A stretch of DNA of 64,000 nucleotides from Aquatica leii (Eukaryota; Arthropoda; Insecta; Coleoptera; Lampyridae). The notes beneath the pieces were generated by a model. The model did no database searches. It had not been told where the DNA came from and saw only the letters and a list, made by a program, of their open reading frames with translations. This document shows, piece by piece, positions 44,942 to 55,724 of this stretch. The number at the start of each line of letters is the position of its first letter. The stretch's first letter is position 1. The translations under genes were made by a program, and so were the position numbers. The stretch spans positions 239,038,104 to 239,102,103 of the forward strand of contig CM069432.1 of NCBI GenBank assembly GCA_035610365.1, written 5' to 3'.

Positions 44942-45369
44942 ATAAGGTACTGTGATAATTTTTCGGGCAAACCTTGCCTTTGGCGATGACTCTGAATCTT
45001 ATCGGCCGTAGTGTCCAAGGTGGCCGTTGTGTCCACATATCATGTTTGGCCGATGTGTCCACTGTGGCCGATATGGGTATACGAAAATTCTGTGTGGCCG
45101 TAGTGTCCAGTGGCCGTTGTGTCCAAGGTGGCCGTTGTGTCCAGCTAGAGCGGTGGCCGTTACGTCCAAGGTGGCCGTTGTGTCCGCATATCATATTTGG
45201 CCGATGTGTCCAGTGTGGCCGTTGCGTCCAACGGGACCTGTGGCCGTTACGTCCAAGGTGGCCGTTGTGTCCACAGATCACATTTGGCCGATGTGTCCAG
45301 GGTGGCCGATATGGGCATACTAAATTCTGTGTGGCCGTTGTGCCCAGTGGCCGTTGTGTCCAGACCCCC
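44922..45369 (-). repeat. Right arm: GGCC minisatellite inverted repeat
   Basis: It is the inverted counterpart of 42009-42455, keeping the same order of variant units. The pair therefore arose from one arm or was homogenised as a whole, not by independent unit expansion. Confidence 0.93.
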
Positions 45370-45700
45370 CTTTCATACATATGATCTGAACACCATTTAC
45401 TATTTGGAAAATAAGGAAGATCTGGGTCACCCGACCTAATATATTTTGCAGAAACATAATAACCATCAATTGCCATCGAACTCCATCCCTCTGCTAATAG
45501 ATTTCTGGAAAACTAGAAATTGGATCTTTCTAAGCGTGCATTAATTGTAATGCCACGGTCATCCAGATGAGACCCAAAATGCTCATGAGGCAATATTAAA
45601 CCAGCCAGCTCTCGACTAAGAGGAGCTCAGTTATACGCACTTCTACCAGGAACATTTCTATAAAAAATGCATCGAGATTATGTCGCATTCATAATGATAC
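45370..45700 (-). pseudogene. Transposon-type gene, N-terminal half, split by 42009 element
   Basis: The minus strand reads APLSRELAGLILPHEHFGSH, then LDDRGITINARLE, LLAEGWSSMAIDGYYVSAKY and RSGDPDLPYFPNSKWCSDHM, and reaches the duplicated CTTTCAT at 45370-45376. Joined past the element, the frame continues YESIYLLQIVK at 42008, in phase. This is the same uncharacterised invertebrate repeat-encoded family as 41510-42008. A stop after LERSNF (near 45515) and decay further upstream show it was not intact. It is the target into which the long-TIR element inserted. Confidence 0.65.
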
Positions 45701-46705
45701 TGTATCTTCGATGTTCAGTTACTCACCATACTACGTACGTGATTCTAACCTTAACGTACATATATTAGGTTAGCTTTTTCATTTATTTCACACGACGCAG
45801 GTCACGTTATCGCAGCGCGTTTGCGTTGTCATCGATTGCCATGTGTTAAGCATACCGATGATTCCATGATATAATTAACAAAACATAAAAACAAACTAAA
45901 AACGTTGCAAAATACTTGAAAAAAAATGTATTTGAAATACGAAATACAAAATATCCTTTTTAAATAAGATTATTTAAAATAGAAAATACACGTTAAAAAT
46001 GTATTTGAAATTTGTATTTGCATCTTAAAACATTTTATAAACTTCAATGCGATATTTATAAAGAAAAACATTACAATAACTTAGAAAGTTCGAGAGTAAA
46101 ACTATATATAAATCTTTTTTGAACTTTGTGATTGTTTGATTGATGATTGTGATAGAAGCTGGTATAAACGGGATACGTAACCTATCAGTAAAGGTACGTA
46201 TGCACATTCTTTCGCTATTCCGAGTCCAATGAGCTATCTATTATTTGAGAATCTATTATTTTTAAGAATTAACACCATTTTCAGCTTGTAAACAGTGAAC
46301 TAGACTATAACTTAATCATAAAACAACAATCAATTATTTTGGGAATAATCCCTGAACATGCGTTTCATATGTGTTCAAATCAAAATCCACTAAATTTTGC
46401 AGAAACTCTGAAAAGTCATCACAATCCAGACCCCCCTTTAGTGCTTACGTAATACCTTAATGCCCCCCTGGCACATATTCAAAAAAATTTCGTTTGTATT
46501 GCTTCATCAATTAATAAATAAATAAATAAATTTAAATTAAACAGTTTATGTCAAAATGACAATATAAATTAAACAATTTTTTTTTCACAAGAAAGGTATA
46601 TAAAATAAAAATATTATTAACAAAAAAATTAAATAAAAATAAAAACAATTTAAATAAAAGCAAAAATGCTATTTAAGAAAAAGAAAATAATTTTCAAAAT
46701 TAACT
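45701..46705. other. Non-coding stretch
   Basis: No gene was supported. It is AT-rich, with AAATAAATAAATAAATTTAAATT-type simple sequence near 46515. Confidence 0.45.
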
Positions 46706-46709
46706 TCAT

Positions 46710-47630
46710 CTAAATTATTATGCTTAACAATTTCTTTTTTTTTTCAAAAAAATTTAATTTTATACTTTTATTGCAAATATGAAGAATTTTGTAGTTACTT
46801 TTATAATCAAAAGATATATAAATTAATACCAACATTATTGTTTTTAATGTAAGAAAATTTAAAAAATTTTCATTTAAACATAATTTTAGACAATCAGATA
46901 AAAATTCGCAAATATGATCAGCAAGGTTAGATTCAAATAGATGTTCATTAACAATATTTTGACATTTTATAAAAGGAATGCTTGGAAAAAGATTAACAAT
47001 ATCAAAAGACAACAACAATTTGTATCTAAAGTTAAACCAACTGATTCATCAGCTAGTGATTGTGAATTAGAAATAAAAAAAGGAAATTGAAAGTTAAGGT
47101 AAGAACTTAAAGTTTGATTCAACCAAGATGAAATTTTAGAAACAGGAGTGTTATAAAAAAACAATAGGTCTAATAGGATTGTTTAGTTTATGAATTTTTG
47201 GAAGGCCATATAAAAGTAAAGAAGAGTTCATTAATAGTAAATTATAATGTTTGGTATTAAAAAATTCAGACAAAATATCTTTGTTCGCGTTAATGAAATT
47301 TTTAACTTTGTTGGAGAATAAAAGAAAATTTATATTAGTATTTTGAAAATCATCAGAGTTAAAAAAGTTATTAACTTTGTCAATATAATCAGTTTTGTTC
47401 ATTATAACTAAAGTATTACCTTTATCAGCTTTAGTACATGTTAAATTATCTCTTTTTTGTTTTAATTTAACAGCTATTAATATTTTATTGTTAAATTTTC
47501 CGTAAGTAATATTTTTTAACTTTTGGTTACAAATAGCTCTAACATAATTAGAATCAATAAAGTTTGAAGTTTTATGTAAAATGCATTCTAAATCAATTTT
47601 GAATTCATCTAAAATTGTGTTTGAGACCAA
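46710..47630 (-). pseudogene. Penelope-like reverse transcriptase, broken
   Basis: From 47630 down, the minus strand reads LECILHKTSNFIDSNYVRAI, LTCTKADKGNTLVIMNKTDY and LLYGLPKIHKLNNPIRPIV. These are the N-terminal reverse-transcriptase blocks specific to PLEs. In another frame TPVSKISSWLNQTLSSYLNF follows, then LLSFDIVNLFPSIP, the first catalytic block. After CLKLCLNENF the catalytic A/x-DD block is missing. The text jumps to SDYKSNYKILHICNKSIKLN, the end of a GIY-YIG endonuclease also present on the plus strand at 47885-47970. It is therefore an internally deleted PLE copy with at least two frameshifts. Confidence 0.85.
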
Positions 47631-48022
47631 GTTTTAGAAACTCAATCTCATCTTTTTCATCTAAATTTAATTTAAAATCTTTACTTGTTAATAGGAAAGA
47701 TAAAGTTGATATTCTGAATAAATCTGGTGTTTACAAATTAAATTGTGGTAGCTGCAACTCTTTTAATTGGGGACAACCCGGCCGTAAATTTCAAATACGA
47801 ATAGCAGAATATTTTTCTTACATTAACAACAATAATGTTGGTATTAATTTATATAATAGATCTTCAATCGCTAGTCATATGTTAGAATATAACCACTCTT
47901 CCGATTATAAAAGTAACTACAAAATTCTTCATATTTGCAATAAAAGTCTAAAATTAAATTTTTTGGAGATAAAAGAACCGTATACAAAAAAAAATGAAGG
48001 TTATCAAAACTTGTATACGTAA
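47630..48022 (+). pseudogene. Penelope-type GIY-YIG endonuclease end
   Basis: The plus strand reads NLKSLLVNRKDKVDILNKSG, then GVYKLNCGSCNSFNWGQPGR. This is the GIY...YIG pattern with the linker Cys pair of PLE endonucleases, though YIG has become NWG. It continues ASHMLEYNHSSDYKSNYKIL and NKSLKLNFLEI, as in PLE C-termini. It is opposite in orientation to the adjoining PLE fragment at 46710-47630, and the two meet at about 47625. The altered YIG motif and the lack of the reverse transcriptase on this strand make it non-functional. Confidence 0.82.
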
Positions 48023-51000
48023 ACAGTATTATCAAATTAAAGAATTTCTGCGGTGATGATAATTTTAATTTACAGTTAAAATCTTCTTTGATAAATAAAA
48101 TAAAATTTTCGCCATTGACGTCTTGTGAAGCGGAACGCATGTTTTCCGCCTACAAACAGACGGCAAAATTTTTTTAGAAAAACACTTGATGTATTGTTTC
48201 AGCCGTAATAAAAAAATAAAAGATGTAATAATAAGTCATTATAGTTTATAAATTAATAAAATTCTATTATTGCAAACGATGTTTTTTAATTATTCTTGTT
48301 TTTTGTGCTTTTTTGTATACGTAGTTCTTACAATAAAAATATATAGAAAAAAACTATTTATATTGTTATAAATGCATAAAAGCATGCTTTTAGTACATAT
48401 AAAGACTGTTTGAGTCTTTTAAGTGTATATTTTTTGAGGATAACTATAACCACCAACATAATGGTAGAAGTAATAGTAGAACTGTATAGGAATCGACAAT
48501 CATCACACTCTGTACTATTTGATTGATTCTGTTGTAAATCTAACATTGCGTCTCGACTTATACATATTGAAAAGAAGTAAAATCAAAATGAATTCATTCA
48601 TAGGATACTAAAATTAATTATTTCTTTTTATATCACCACGATGACATTATTTGTTCTAATAAAAGATGTTACATAACCGTAATAGTTATTTCTGTATCAT
48701 TTGGTTAATAATACCTGCGATTTCAAGTTATATAAAACCGCAAATATTCAATATACTACATAATTATAATAACAATCAGTGTGAGTAACGTTTCTGTTTA
48801 CTATTTGAATATTTTTTTGTTGTTATTCTAGACAAAAAACCATTAAAGAAACATTTTTAATTATAAGCGTTTCATAAACAACAAAAAATTAAAACAAAAA
48901 ATCACTAAACCTAATTTGATATAAAATTAAGTTAAATAATGATTTTAAAGTTATTTAACAAATATTTATATTTTTATCAACAAAATCCATTAAATCTGCA
49001 TAAGTGGGCCACCCGTACTCTTCTAAACCAATTTTCATATATTTAATACGCAACTTGTTGTTTTTTTATTTAAATATGCTTGAGTATTCCCACAAGTCTG
49101 CTTTTTTAATTGGTGGGTGGATCTTTTGGGTGTAAGATGTGCGATATGTAACACAATATGGTACCATATTCAATGCATTCATTTTGAAGTGCCTTCCATT
49201 ATTTATTGGCCGCGATAATCGTATCCGGATACAAGGCTCCGTTTTGGCCTTCGTCGTTTCATACAATTTACCATTGTCTTCCTTAAAACATGGGGCTACC
49301 TTTGGGCATATTACAGTAGTGACCATAGTCTGGCTTTTATAATGCTTTATATGTAAATAAATATTTTAGTGAACTTGAAATGGTTTGTGACCTCAAGAAA
49401 TCTACAAAAAAAATCAGGTGTGTATACGCAACTTAAATATGCGTCGGCGTAATTTATGGTGTTGATTAAAATACGTACATATTTTAAAAAGGACTTTAAA
49501 CTATTTTTTCAGCAAATATTTTTATGCAAAAATTTAGCACTCAAAAGAAGTCGGTGTTAATTATACCGGTAATTGCTTTAGAAAAGAGAATGATTAATAG
49601 TTAGGATTCGAAGGTGTTCATAGTCATTCATTCATAACATAACAACGGCCAGAAGCAAAAAAAATATACACAAAACAGCAACAAGAAATGCTCAAGTTTA
49701 ATATGTGCGTGAAGTGTCCGACTGAGAGAGAAAGAAAATCGTTTGCTGTGGTTTTAGGTTATACCTTAAGGACCAAAGTTAACATGGGTTATAATCGAGC
49801 AAAGGTAGACCGCCAAAGTATTTTCCAACAAGTTATTACCTACCTGTAGGTTTAAATTGAACTTACCTGGTTCTCGCACAAGAAGCTCATCTCCACGGAT
49901 TTTCAAAATAATTAAAGAATGGACATTACATTCTTCGTATATAACTGCAACGAATTATTAAGACCTCGTATGCTGATATTAATGAAATATTTAAATTGGT
50001 TAACTCGATTCGCTTTGTCTTGAATGTACATAGAGAATAGCTAAATAGTAATGCTATTTTTAGACGCCGCTTAGCCGTCGTTTGCAACAGAATTGATCTT
50101 GACTTTGAAATGTTTTGTTTAATCAAAAGTTCACGGTAAACATTCCCTTTTAGTGAATAATATTATTACAGCAACTTATAAAATAATTTAAAAACATGAA
50201 ATTTTCAGCTTAAGTCAAATCGCTTCTTAGAATATCTTTGAGAGACGCCGACGTAGGACCTTGGTTTTCGCCTTATGCATATATTTTACTACGTTATTTA
50301 GGTCAACAGCCGACTTATTTTTATATTTTTCCTTCTTGAAATTTATTCAAGATATTAAAACATACAATTACGTTTTTGTTTTGGCAAAGATATAAAAAAG
50401 TGTATAAGATACGCTTAATTTGTTACTTGTGACTTAGTTTTCAGAATAGCAGTTTCTTGTGATTTTCTTGTTTTTTGAACATACGTAGGACTTTAACATC
50501 TAACCTGATAAAAAAAAATTAATAACTTACTATTTAGTTATGATATTATTATAAAAATCTTTTTAAGGATTGAGATGATTCAGTGATTCGAACTAACACC
50601 AATCCAAAATCCAAGATTTTTTTGTCTGTTATATTCTAAGCATTTTACTACATAATACTCAAACTTTTATAAAACTTTATTATTTTGAACAAAACTTTTT
50701 TATTTTTATTTTGTGTAAGAATTAAACAAAAAAATGAACGTGAAATTTAAAGTGGAGGAAACTCAACCTTAAAAATGAAATAAATAGGTTTAAAAATGAA
50801 TTGATCACACAAAATTAAAACATTTTGACGCTATCTTTTTTAAATCATTTTTATGACCTTCTGAATTGTGTTTATTCCTTTATATTACAACCTGTAACCT
50901 GTATTATTCTACCTATTCGAAAAACGCGAAAAAGTTTAGTTTACAACTTATTAAAGTTATACAGTTAACATTACACTCCTTTTGATTTATTATTACTTTG

Positions 51001-51305
51001 TACTATCATAACTTTATTTGGTTAAAAACTTTATAAAAACAAGATCTGTGATAACTAACTATAAATTATGGTTTTCTGAAAACGATCAGTTTTTATCTTA
51101 AAGACGTTTTAGGCTCATTAAGTTTAATTTATCTCTTTATATCGTTAAATCGGCAACTCTGCTTTTATATTTTTGCTTTAGTAAGATTATTTTATAAATT
51201 TTGTCTGGTTGATAAACACTACAGCAAATACACTACTTAAAGTAATTAGTACATAGTAATAGGTGTTTTCCTTTCACACTTAAATAAGACTGAGTTTGAG
51301 GTGAC
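48023..51305. other. Mostly non-coding stretch with one unassigned frame
   Basis: No recognised gene. The only frame with non-random-looking composition is 49066-49326 on the minus strand (listed separately). Confidence 0.45.
49066..49326 (-). other. Unassigned 86-codon open frame
   Basis: It begins MVTTVICPKVAPCFKEDNGK and ends QKIHPPIKKADLWEYSSIFK. The composition is balanced and locally less AT-rich than the flanks, so it could be a transposon or gene fragment. I do not recognise it, and no splice or family signature was seen. Confidence 0.3.
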
Positions 51306-51660
51306 CTGACTTTTTATACTCACATAATGACAAACACAATGTCATATACAAAATTGAATGCACGGGATGCAACAAATGTTATATAGGTCAAACTAAACAA
51401 AAAACCATCAATCGCATTAAAAATCATCAATATGATTGTAAAAACAAGAAAGCAGAATCGGCTTTGGCTTTACATCACATTAATACGTGCCATAATTTTG
51501 ACTTTAGTAATCCTACGATCTTAGATGTGGAACCTAAATTTAATAAAAGACTAATTGCTGAGATGATTTTCATCACCAAATATAACAACAATATGAATTT
51601 TAACACAGATACTAATAACCTTAGTACTGTTTACAATAATTTAATCACAAAAATGTCATG
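51306..51660 (+). pseudogene. Penelope-type GIY-YIG endonuclease, second family
   Basis: An open plus-strand frame reads NVIYKIECTGCNKCYIGQTK, then NRIKNHQYD, LALHHINTCHNFDFSNPTIL and RLIAEMIFITKYN, ending at TGA 51659. It has the GIY (VIYKI), YIG (CYIGQ), Arg/His and Glu (AEMIF) positions and the Cys-Cys-His-His cluster typical of PLE endonucleases. Only this C-terminal domain is present; no reverse transcriptase was found upstream. About 380 bp downstream lies a Penelope-type terminus with a hammerhead-like motif, in the order expected for the 3' end of a PLE. The domain itself looks intact. Confidence 0.88.
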
Positions 51661-52019
51661 ACCTCGAAAATTTTCACTTATCTTGCATGGCCAACATTTT
51701 TCTTTATAATAATTGTTCTTTGATCTTGTGTGACGTTAGTGAGCTCGTTCTTTACATGTTATTTTTAAGTTTCACATCTTTTATGTCTTTTCCTGTTTTG
51801 TTTTCATTGTTAAATTTTTACGACTGTGTTGGCGGATCATCACTACTTGTTTAGTTTTTTGTAAGTAACTTATCTATTTTATACATTTCACTTAGTTTTT
51901 GTTAATGTTGTTAGTTTCTGTAAACGATTTGTTTTGTTTTAGTTTTTTAAAACTAGTTATTTGTTTAAAAAGTTTGTTTGTTCACCTGAGTTGTATTTAC
52001 GTTTTGTTAATTTTGTTTA

Positions 52020-52145
52020 TTTAATTTATTAAACATAGATGCCTGATGAAGTGGACACACAGGTTCACGAAACGTCGCCTACAAAAAACACTGTAAGTTG
52101 TGTTTTCTTTCGCCACATCCTACATTTGAAGGATTCAAACACCTT
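52020..52145 (+). repeat. Penelope pseudo-LTR fragment at 3' end
   Basis: It contains the hammerhead-like core (52043-52076) followed by GTGTTTTCTTTCGCCACATCC. It lies downstream of the PLE endonuclease at 51306-51660 on the same strand, and shares layout with 24290-24420, 34390-34640 and 57290-57400. Confidence 0.65.
52043..52076 (+). ncRNA. Hammerhead-ribozyme-like motif (best copy)
   Basis: CTGATGA (52043-52049), one extra A, then GTGGAC pairing with GTTCAC over a 6-base loop as stem II, GAAAC (52069-52073) and GTC (52074-52076). ACGT can form a minimal stem III, seen in PLE hammerheads thought to act as dimers. Stem I pairing is short (GC/GC). Confidence 0.6.
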
Positions 52146-52773
52146 TCTCAAATATATCAAATAGGAGGTTAAATAGTTTCATCGTGTCCTCAAGTATCTG
52201 TGACGTTTTGTATTTTATTCTGATTTTTTCACTATTTCAAAAGTTATTATTGAGGTAATTTATTCAAATCCTGTTTATTATTAGCTAGCCTTAGATAGAT
52301 TGCTCTGATTCTGAAATAAGTCCTCAATCAAACTGCTTGATGAATGTGGAGGCATAAATAGCAATATATTGATACTACGATTGCGAGATTTTTTCAAATA
52401 TTCTTAACCGTAGCCTTAAAACATAAATATTATTTAATATTTAATAAGTGAAGCTATTATTATGTATTGAATTATAATAAATAACAGTGCATAAATGTTA
52501 TTACAAAAACAACAATTCTTATGCAGCAATTATGTCAACACTAAACTCTGGAAGTTTCCTTTGACAATTATGCACAACATTATAATAAATAACAGCATAA
52601 ATTTTATCATAAAAACAAACTAAAAATGATCTCACTATTATCAAGTGAGTAACTTATAAAAAAACTCATAAAAGCACAAGGTCCAAACCATGCGTGCACA
52701 TACTATACTAAAACTCAGGTTAATTTGAGTTTTACATTGTAAATGGGACGTCTACCCAACTGAGTTACGTCAC
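52146..52773. other. Non-coding stretch
   Basis: AT-rich; nothing recognised apart from loose repeats of ATAATAAATAACAG (52478 and 52582). Confidence 0.45.
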
Positions 52774-52910
52774 TGTCATGTATTAACAGTGATTCATTTC
52801 TAGAAAAGTAAATCGTGGCAACGCCGCAATAACGGTACGGTAGACACTTGCACAATCATGTTTAATGTTTTTATTACATTTGAAAAACAATAGTTTTTGC
52901 TTGTCAAGCT
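52774..52910 (+). repeat. Gypsy LTR, left copy (partial)
   Basis: TGTCATGTATTAACAG at 52774 corresponds to TGTTATGTATTG at 56928. Both then have AAATCGTGGCAACGC, AATAACGGT/GATAACGGT, GCACAATCATG/GTGCAATCATG and TTTTTATTACAT/TCTTTATTACAT. It is taken as the 5' LTR of the deleted Gypsy. The right limit is uncertain. Confidence 0.7.
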
Positions 52911-53607
52911 TAATAAATATAAATACTGGTAATCTAATAATTAGTACATTACTTTAAATAAGACAAAAAACTTTACATTCTGAAAAAAACTGTCGAAGAC
53001 TTGAGCTCCTAAAAATTTCATGTTTAACAGGTTAAGTGCCATGAGAAGGCAACTGGGACTCACACTTGAAAGTGATATTTGGCCACGTGAGGCCGACCTG
53101 GACTCACATGTTAGTCGATCATAAAATGTTGCGTACCTCTCCACCGGCTTCTGTAACTCATTTAAAATACACGAGAATGTGTTCGGCTTTGCCAGATGGT
53201 CTAGAAACCGTACTTGGGCTGTACTTTTGAGAGTTCAAGCCGGACTCGCATTTTGAAAAATTGATTTTTTGAGTAAAAGCGTTGATTAATAGTAAAAGTA
53301 CATAGGACACTAAACCAAATTTCATAAGACATTTCTGTAGATGCTGTCAATAAAGGTGCATCTAGTAGTGACATAGTTACTTTCTGTGCTTAGGAAACTG
53401 CTAAGTAAGAAAAATGATTTTCAATGGACTGCTAATCATTCAAAGTGTTTCGACTGGTTAAAACAGGTCGTTACATCGTCACCTGCATTTTGACAGCAAA
53501 AAAGAAACCACTGTCTCTGTTGTTGCAAATCCATATTACTTACGCCTACTCAACAAAGATATAATTCTTGCAGTTTTATATGGTTGCAAGCGTTTTTATT
53601 ATTACAG

Positions 53608-53870
53608 ATTTGGTACAAGATCAAGATAGGAACAGATCACCGACCCAGCTAGGTGTCCTTAAAAAGCCATTGAATGATCTATCCTTAAGAATTTAACCAT
53701 TAACTTTTCGATTACTTAAATATGACTTGACCTATGTTCTTGGAAGACAAATGCATACAGCGGACACATTAAGCCGAGAACCTTTAAAATATCTCCCCCT
53801 TAGTGCAACAACTAGATATCTTGTTCGAGCAGCCAAACTTATTCAAAGAGTGACATTATTGAGTTGCCCG
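53608..53870 (+). pseudogene. Gypsy RNase H fragment
   Basis: The plus strand reads YKIKIGTDHRP, then LKKPLNDLS, and after a stop and frame change LTFRLLKYDLTYVLGRQMHT and ADTLSREPL. This is the final part of Gypsy RNase H, where relatives read TDH.PL ... YVPGK.M..AD.LSR. Gag, protease and reverse transcriptase are not present between the LTR at 52774 and this fragment, so a large deletion has occurred. The tail (LVRAAKLIQR) leads to an insertion near 53870. The element seems to resume at about 56040. Confidence 0.75.
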
Positions 53871-54365
53871 CCGGTACCTTATTGGTTTCTAAGAGATTTT
53901 TAGTTGTGTGCTTATAGCAACAGGTGCATTTCAATGCTGTTAAATTATTTTTATAGTGTTTTTTAAATAGTGTTAATGTAAAAATTATGTCTAAGGAAAA
54001 GAAAAGTTTGGAAACTCTACGTAGTTGCAGGTATGTACAAATATATTTAAAAACATTAAAAACCAGATTTAATTTATAAAATGAGGTTATGCAATTATTT
54101 GTATGTACTTTGGGGAAAAACAATTGTCTCTTTAATCCTTGATTTCAGTGACTAAAGTAGCATTTTTAATCTCTAGGAATTAGAGGAATTTTGTTCATCG
54201 CTAGTGATTACAAGTTTCTCTTTGGTCTTTGAAATCAAGTATATTTAAATAAAAATTTATTTTCTCAAAGTGCATAATAGAAATTTTACAAATTTCTACT
54301 ACAATATTTAATTAAACCACGGAGCACGTGCTAGCTGAAAGAATCTAACCTATTTATTTTATTAT

Positions 54366-55690
54366 AGATGCTGTTTCTTCCCTGGAAATACCAAAATCAG
54401 GAGAAAATATGGAAAAAGATAATCCAGGTGAGATTTTTTTAATGTACCGTGGGTTTATTTTAAGATTACTCTCTACAAGATATTTCAGATGACCATAAGC
54501 CAAGTCCCAGCGTTCCGTGTTCACCTTTATTGGACAATTTGGATTCAGATATTAAACTATTTTCACCTGATCACTTAGAATATGCACTAAGTAAAAAACA
54601 TCTGAAGAACAGTTCGACATTCAGCTCGAAGGTATGGAAGAAATTTCTATTAGAACAAAAAAAACAAGAAAAAGGAAAAGGAATCTGGTTAGCTGGAAGA
54701 AAATATTACGAAAAAACAAAGACAGCATGAGGAAGGTTACATTTCTAGCAGAGGATGTCCCAAAGGTTTCTATGAAAGATCCGTGCAGTGTAACATGTAA
54801 GAGAAAATGCTATGAAAAATTCTAATGATGGTAGACTCAATATTAGACATCGGCTTGATTTATATGAACGAAAAAGGCATTTCATGTACAGTAACAAAGA
54901 AAAAATTCCAATAAAAATGACAAGTAAGAAAATTTCCAAACGCCGATACACGATTATTAATTTTTTTGCCTACCGATAAAAAAACACAAGTTTGTAAAAC
55001 TATGTTTATAAATACTTTGGGTATACAAACAAGAGTGGTAGATATTGCAACGCAAAATCGAATGGAAGAAAACATTAGTGCAGCCGATCAAAGAAGAAAA
55101 AGTGCCATAATCAAAGGTTTTCCGTCATGGCTTTGCATTGTCGCGAAAAAACTCAAAGGAAGTATTTAGTGTCCGATCTTAATATTACTATAGTGTACAT
55201 AATGTATAAAAATAATTGTACAGAAAAAATTTACCGTTCGTAAGTTTGTGAATGTATAAAAAGATATTTTGTAGTTAGTTGCCTTTATAGAGCTATTTAA
55301 TATAATTACCTGAAAATACTAAACACATTATTTGCTATGGTGATAGATGTGGAGGACAACATCTCAACAAATATGTGGCAGCTATGTGTTTAACTACCAG
55401 GAGATTCCACACTTGAAGATCATCGAAATAAAATTCCTTGTCGTTGGTCTTAGTGAGATGGGATGTGATTCCATGCATTCTGCTATATTTATGGAACTAA
55501 AAACAGTTGGAAAAGCAAACTAGCCTGCAGATTGGAAAACTATAGCACGCTCAGCAAGAAGAATAGGCGATCATAGTTTTGAGTCATCACCTCTTTGGTT
55601 TCCGGTCATTAGTCCTTTATCGAAAACACGCCCTTTTTCAACTGTAACCCAATCAGAGTCGAGCTTAACTATTCCGTGACGATCCTTCTT
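54366..55690 (+). pseudogene. Spliced transposase-like gene, decayed (insect TE family)
   Basis: An exon at about 54368-54428 (AVSSLEIPKSGENMEKDNP) ends at GTGAGA and joins in phase to an exon starting about 54489 after TTTCAG (DHKPSPSVPCSPLLDNLDSD). A later frame has RKRKRNLVSWKKILRKNKDS, SMKDPCSVTCKRKCYEKF and, near 54985, TQVCKTMFINTLGIQTRVVD. Downstream, YGDRCGGQHLNKYVAAMCL, IKFLVVGLSEMGCDSMHSAI and ADWKTIARSARR follow. I know this order from a recurrent insect repeat-encoded family with a DDE-like block (YSDNC.GQN..., ME.D..H). The superfamily is uncertain. Many stops show it is dead. It interrupts the Gypsy relic. Confidence 0.65.
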
Positions 55691-55724
55691 CTTTATATAC
55701 GGAGACTATTTCTTCTTAAGTCAC

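Larger units (their letters stand above)
42009..45369 (+). mobile_element. Unusual long-TIR element with minisatellite arms and RING gene
   Basis: The 3361-bp element is flanked by CTTTCAT at 42002-42008 and 45370-45376. The termini read GGAGTCTAGGACAC on the left and, on the minus strand from the right, GGGGGTCTGGACAC. The inverted arms (42009-42455 and 44922-45369) are about 95% alike and consist of repeated GGCC-containing units. Between them lie a spliced gene relic with a RING finger (42937-43899) and a second pair of inverted purine-rich arrays (44100-44230 and 44640-44785). No transposase was recognised, so it is probably non-autonomous. A 7-9 bp duplication and GG-starting long arms are compatible with Mutator- or Merlin-like elements, or Dada. 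I cannot decide. Confidence 0.85.

Noticed and set aside
53228..53250. GAGTTCAAGCCGGACTC resembling a tRNA T-arm
   Set aside because: No acceptor stem, D-arm or anticodon arm fits around it; not called as a tRNA or SINE.
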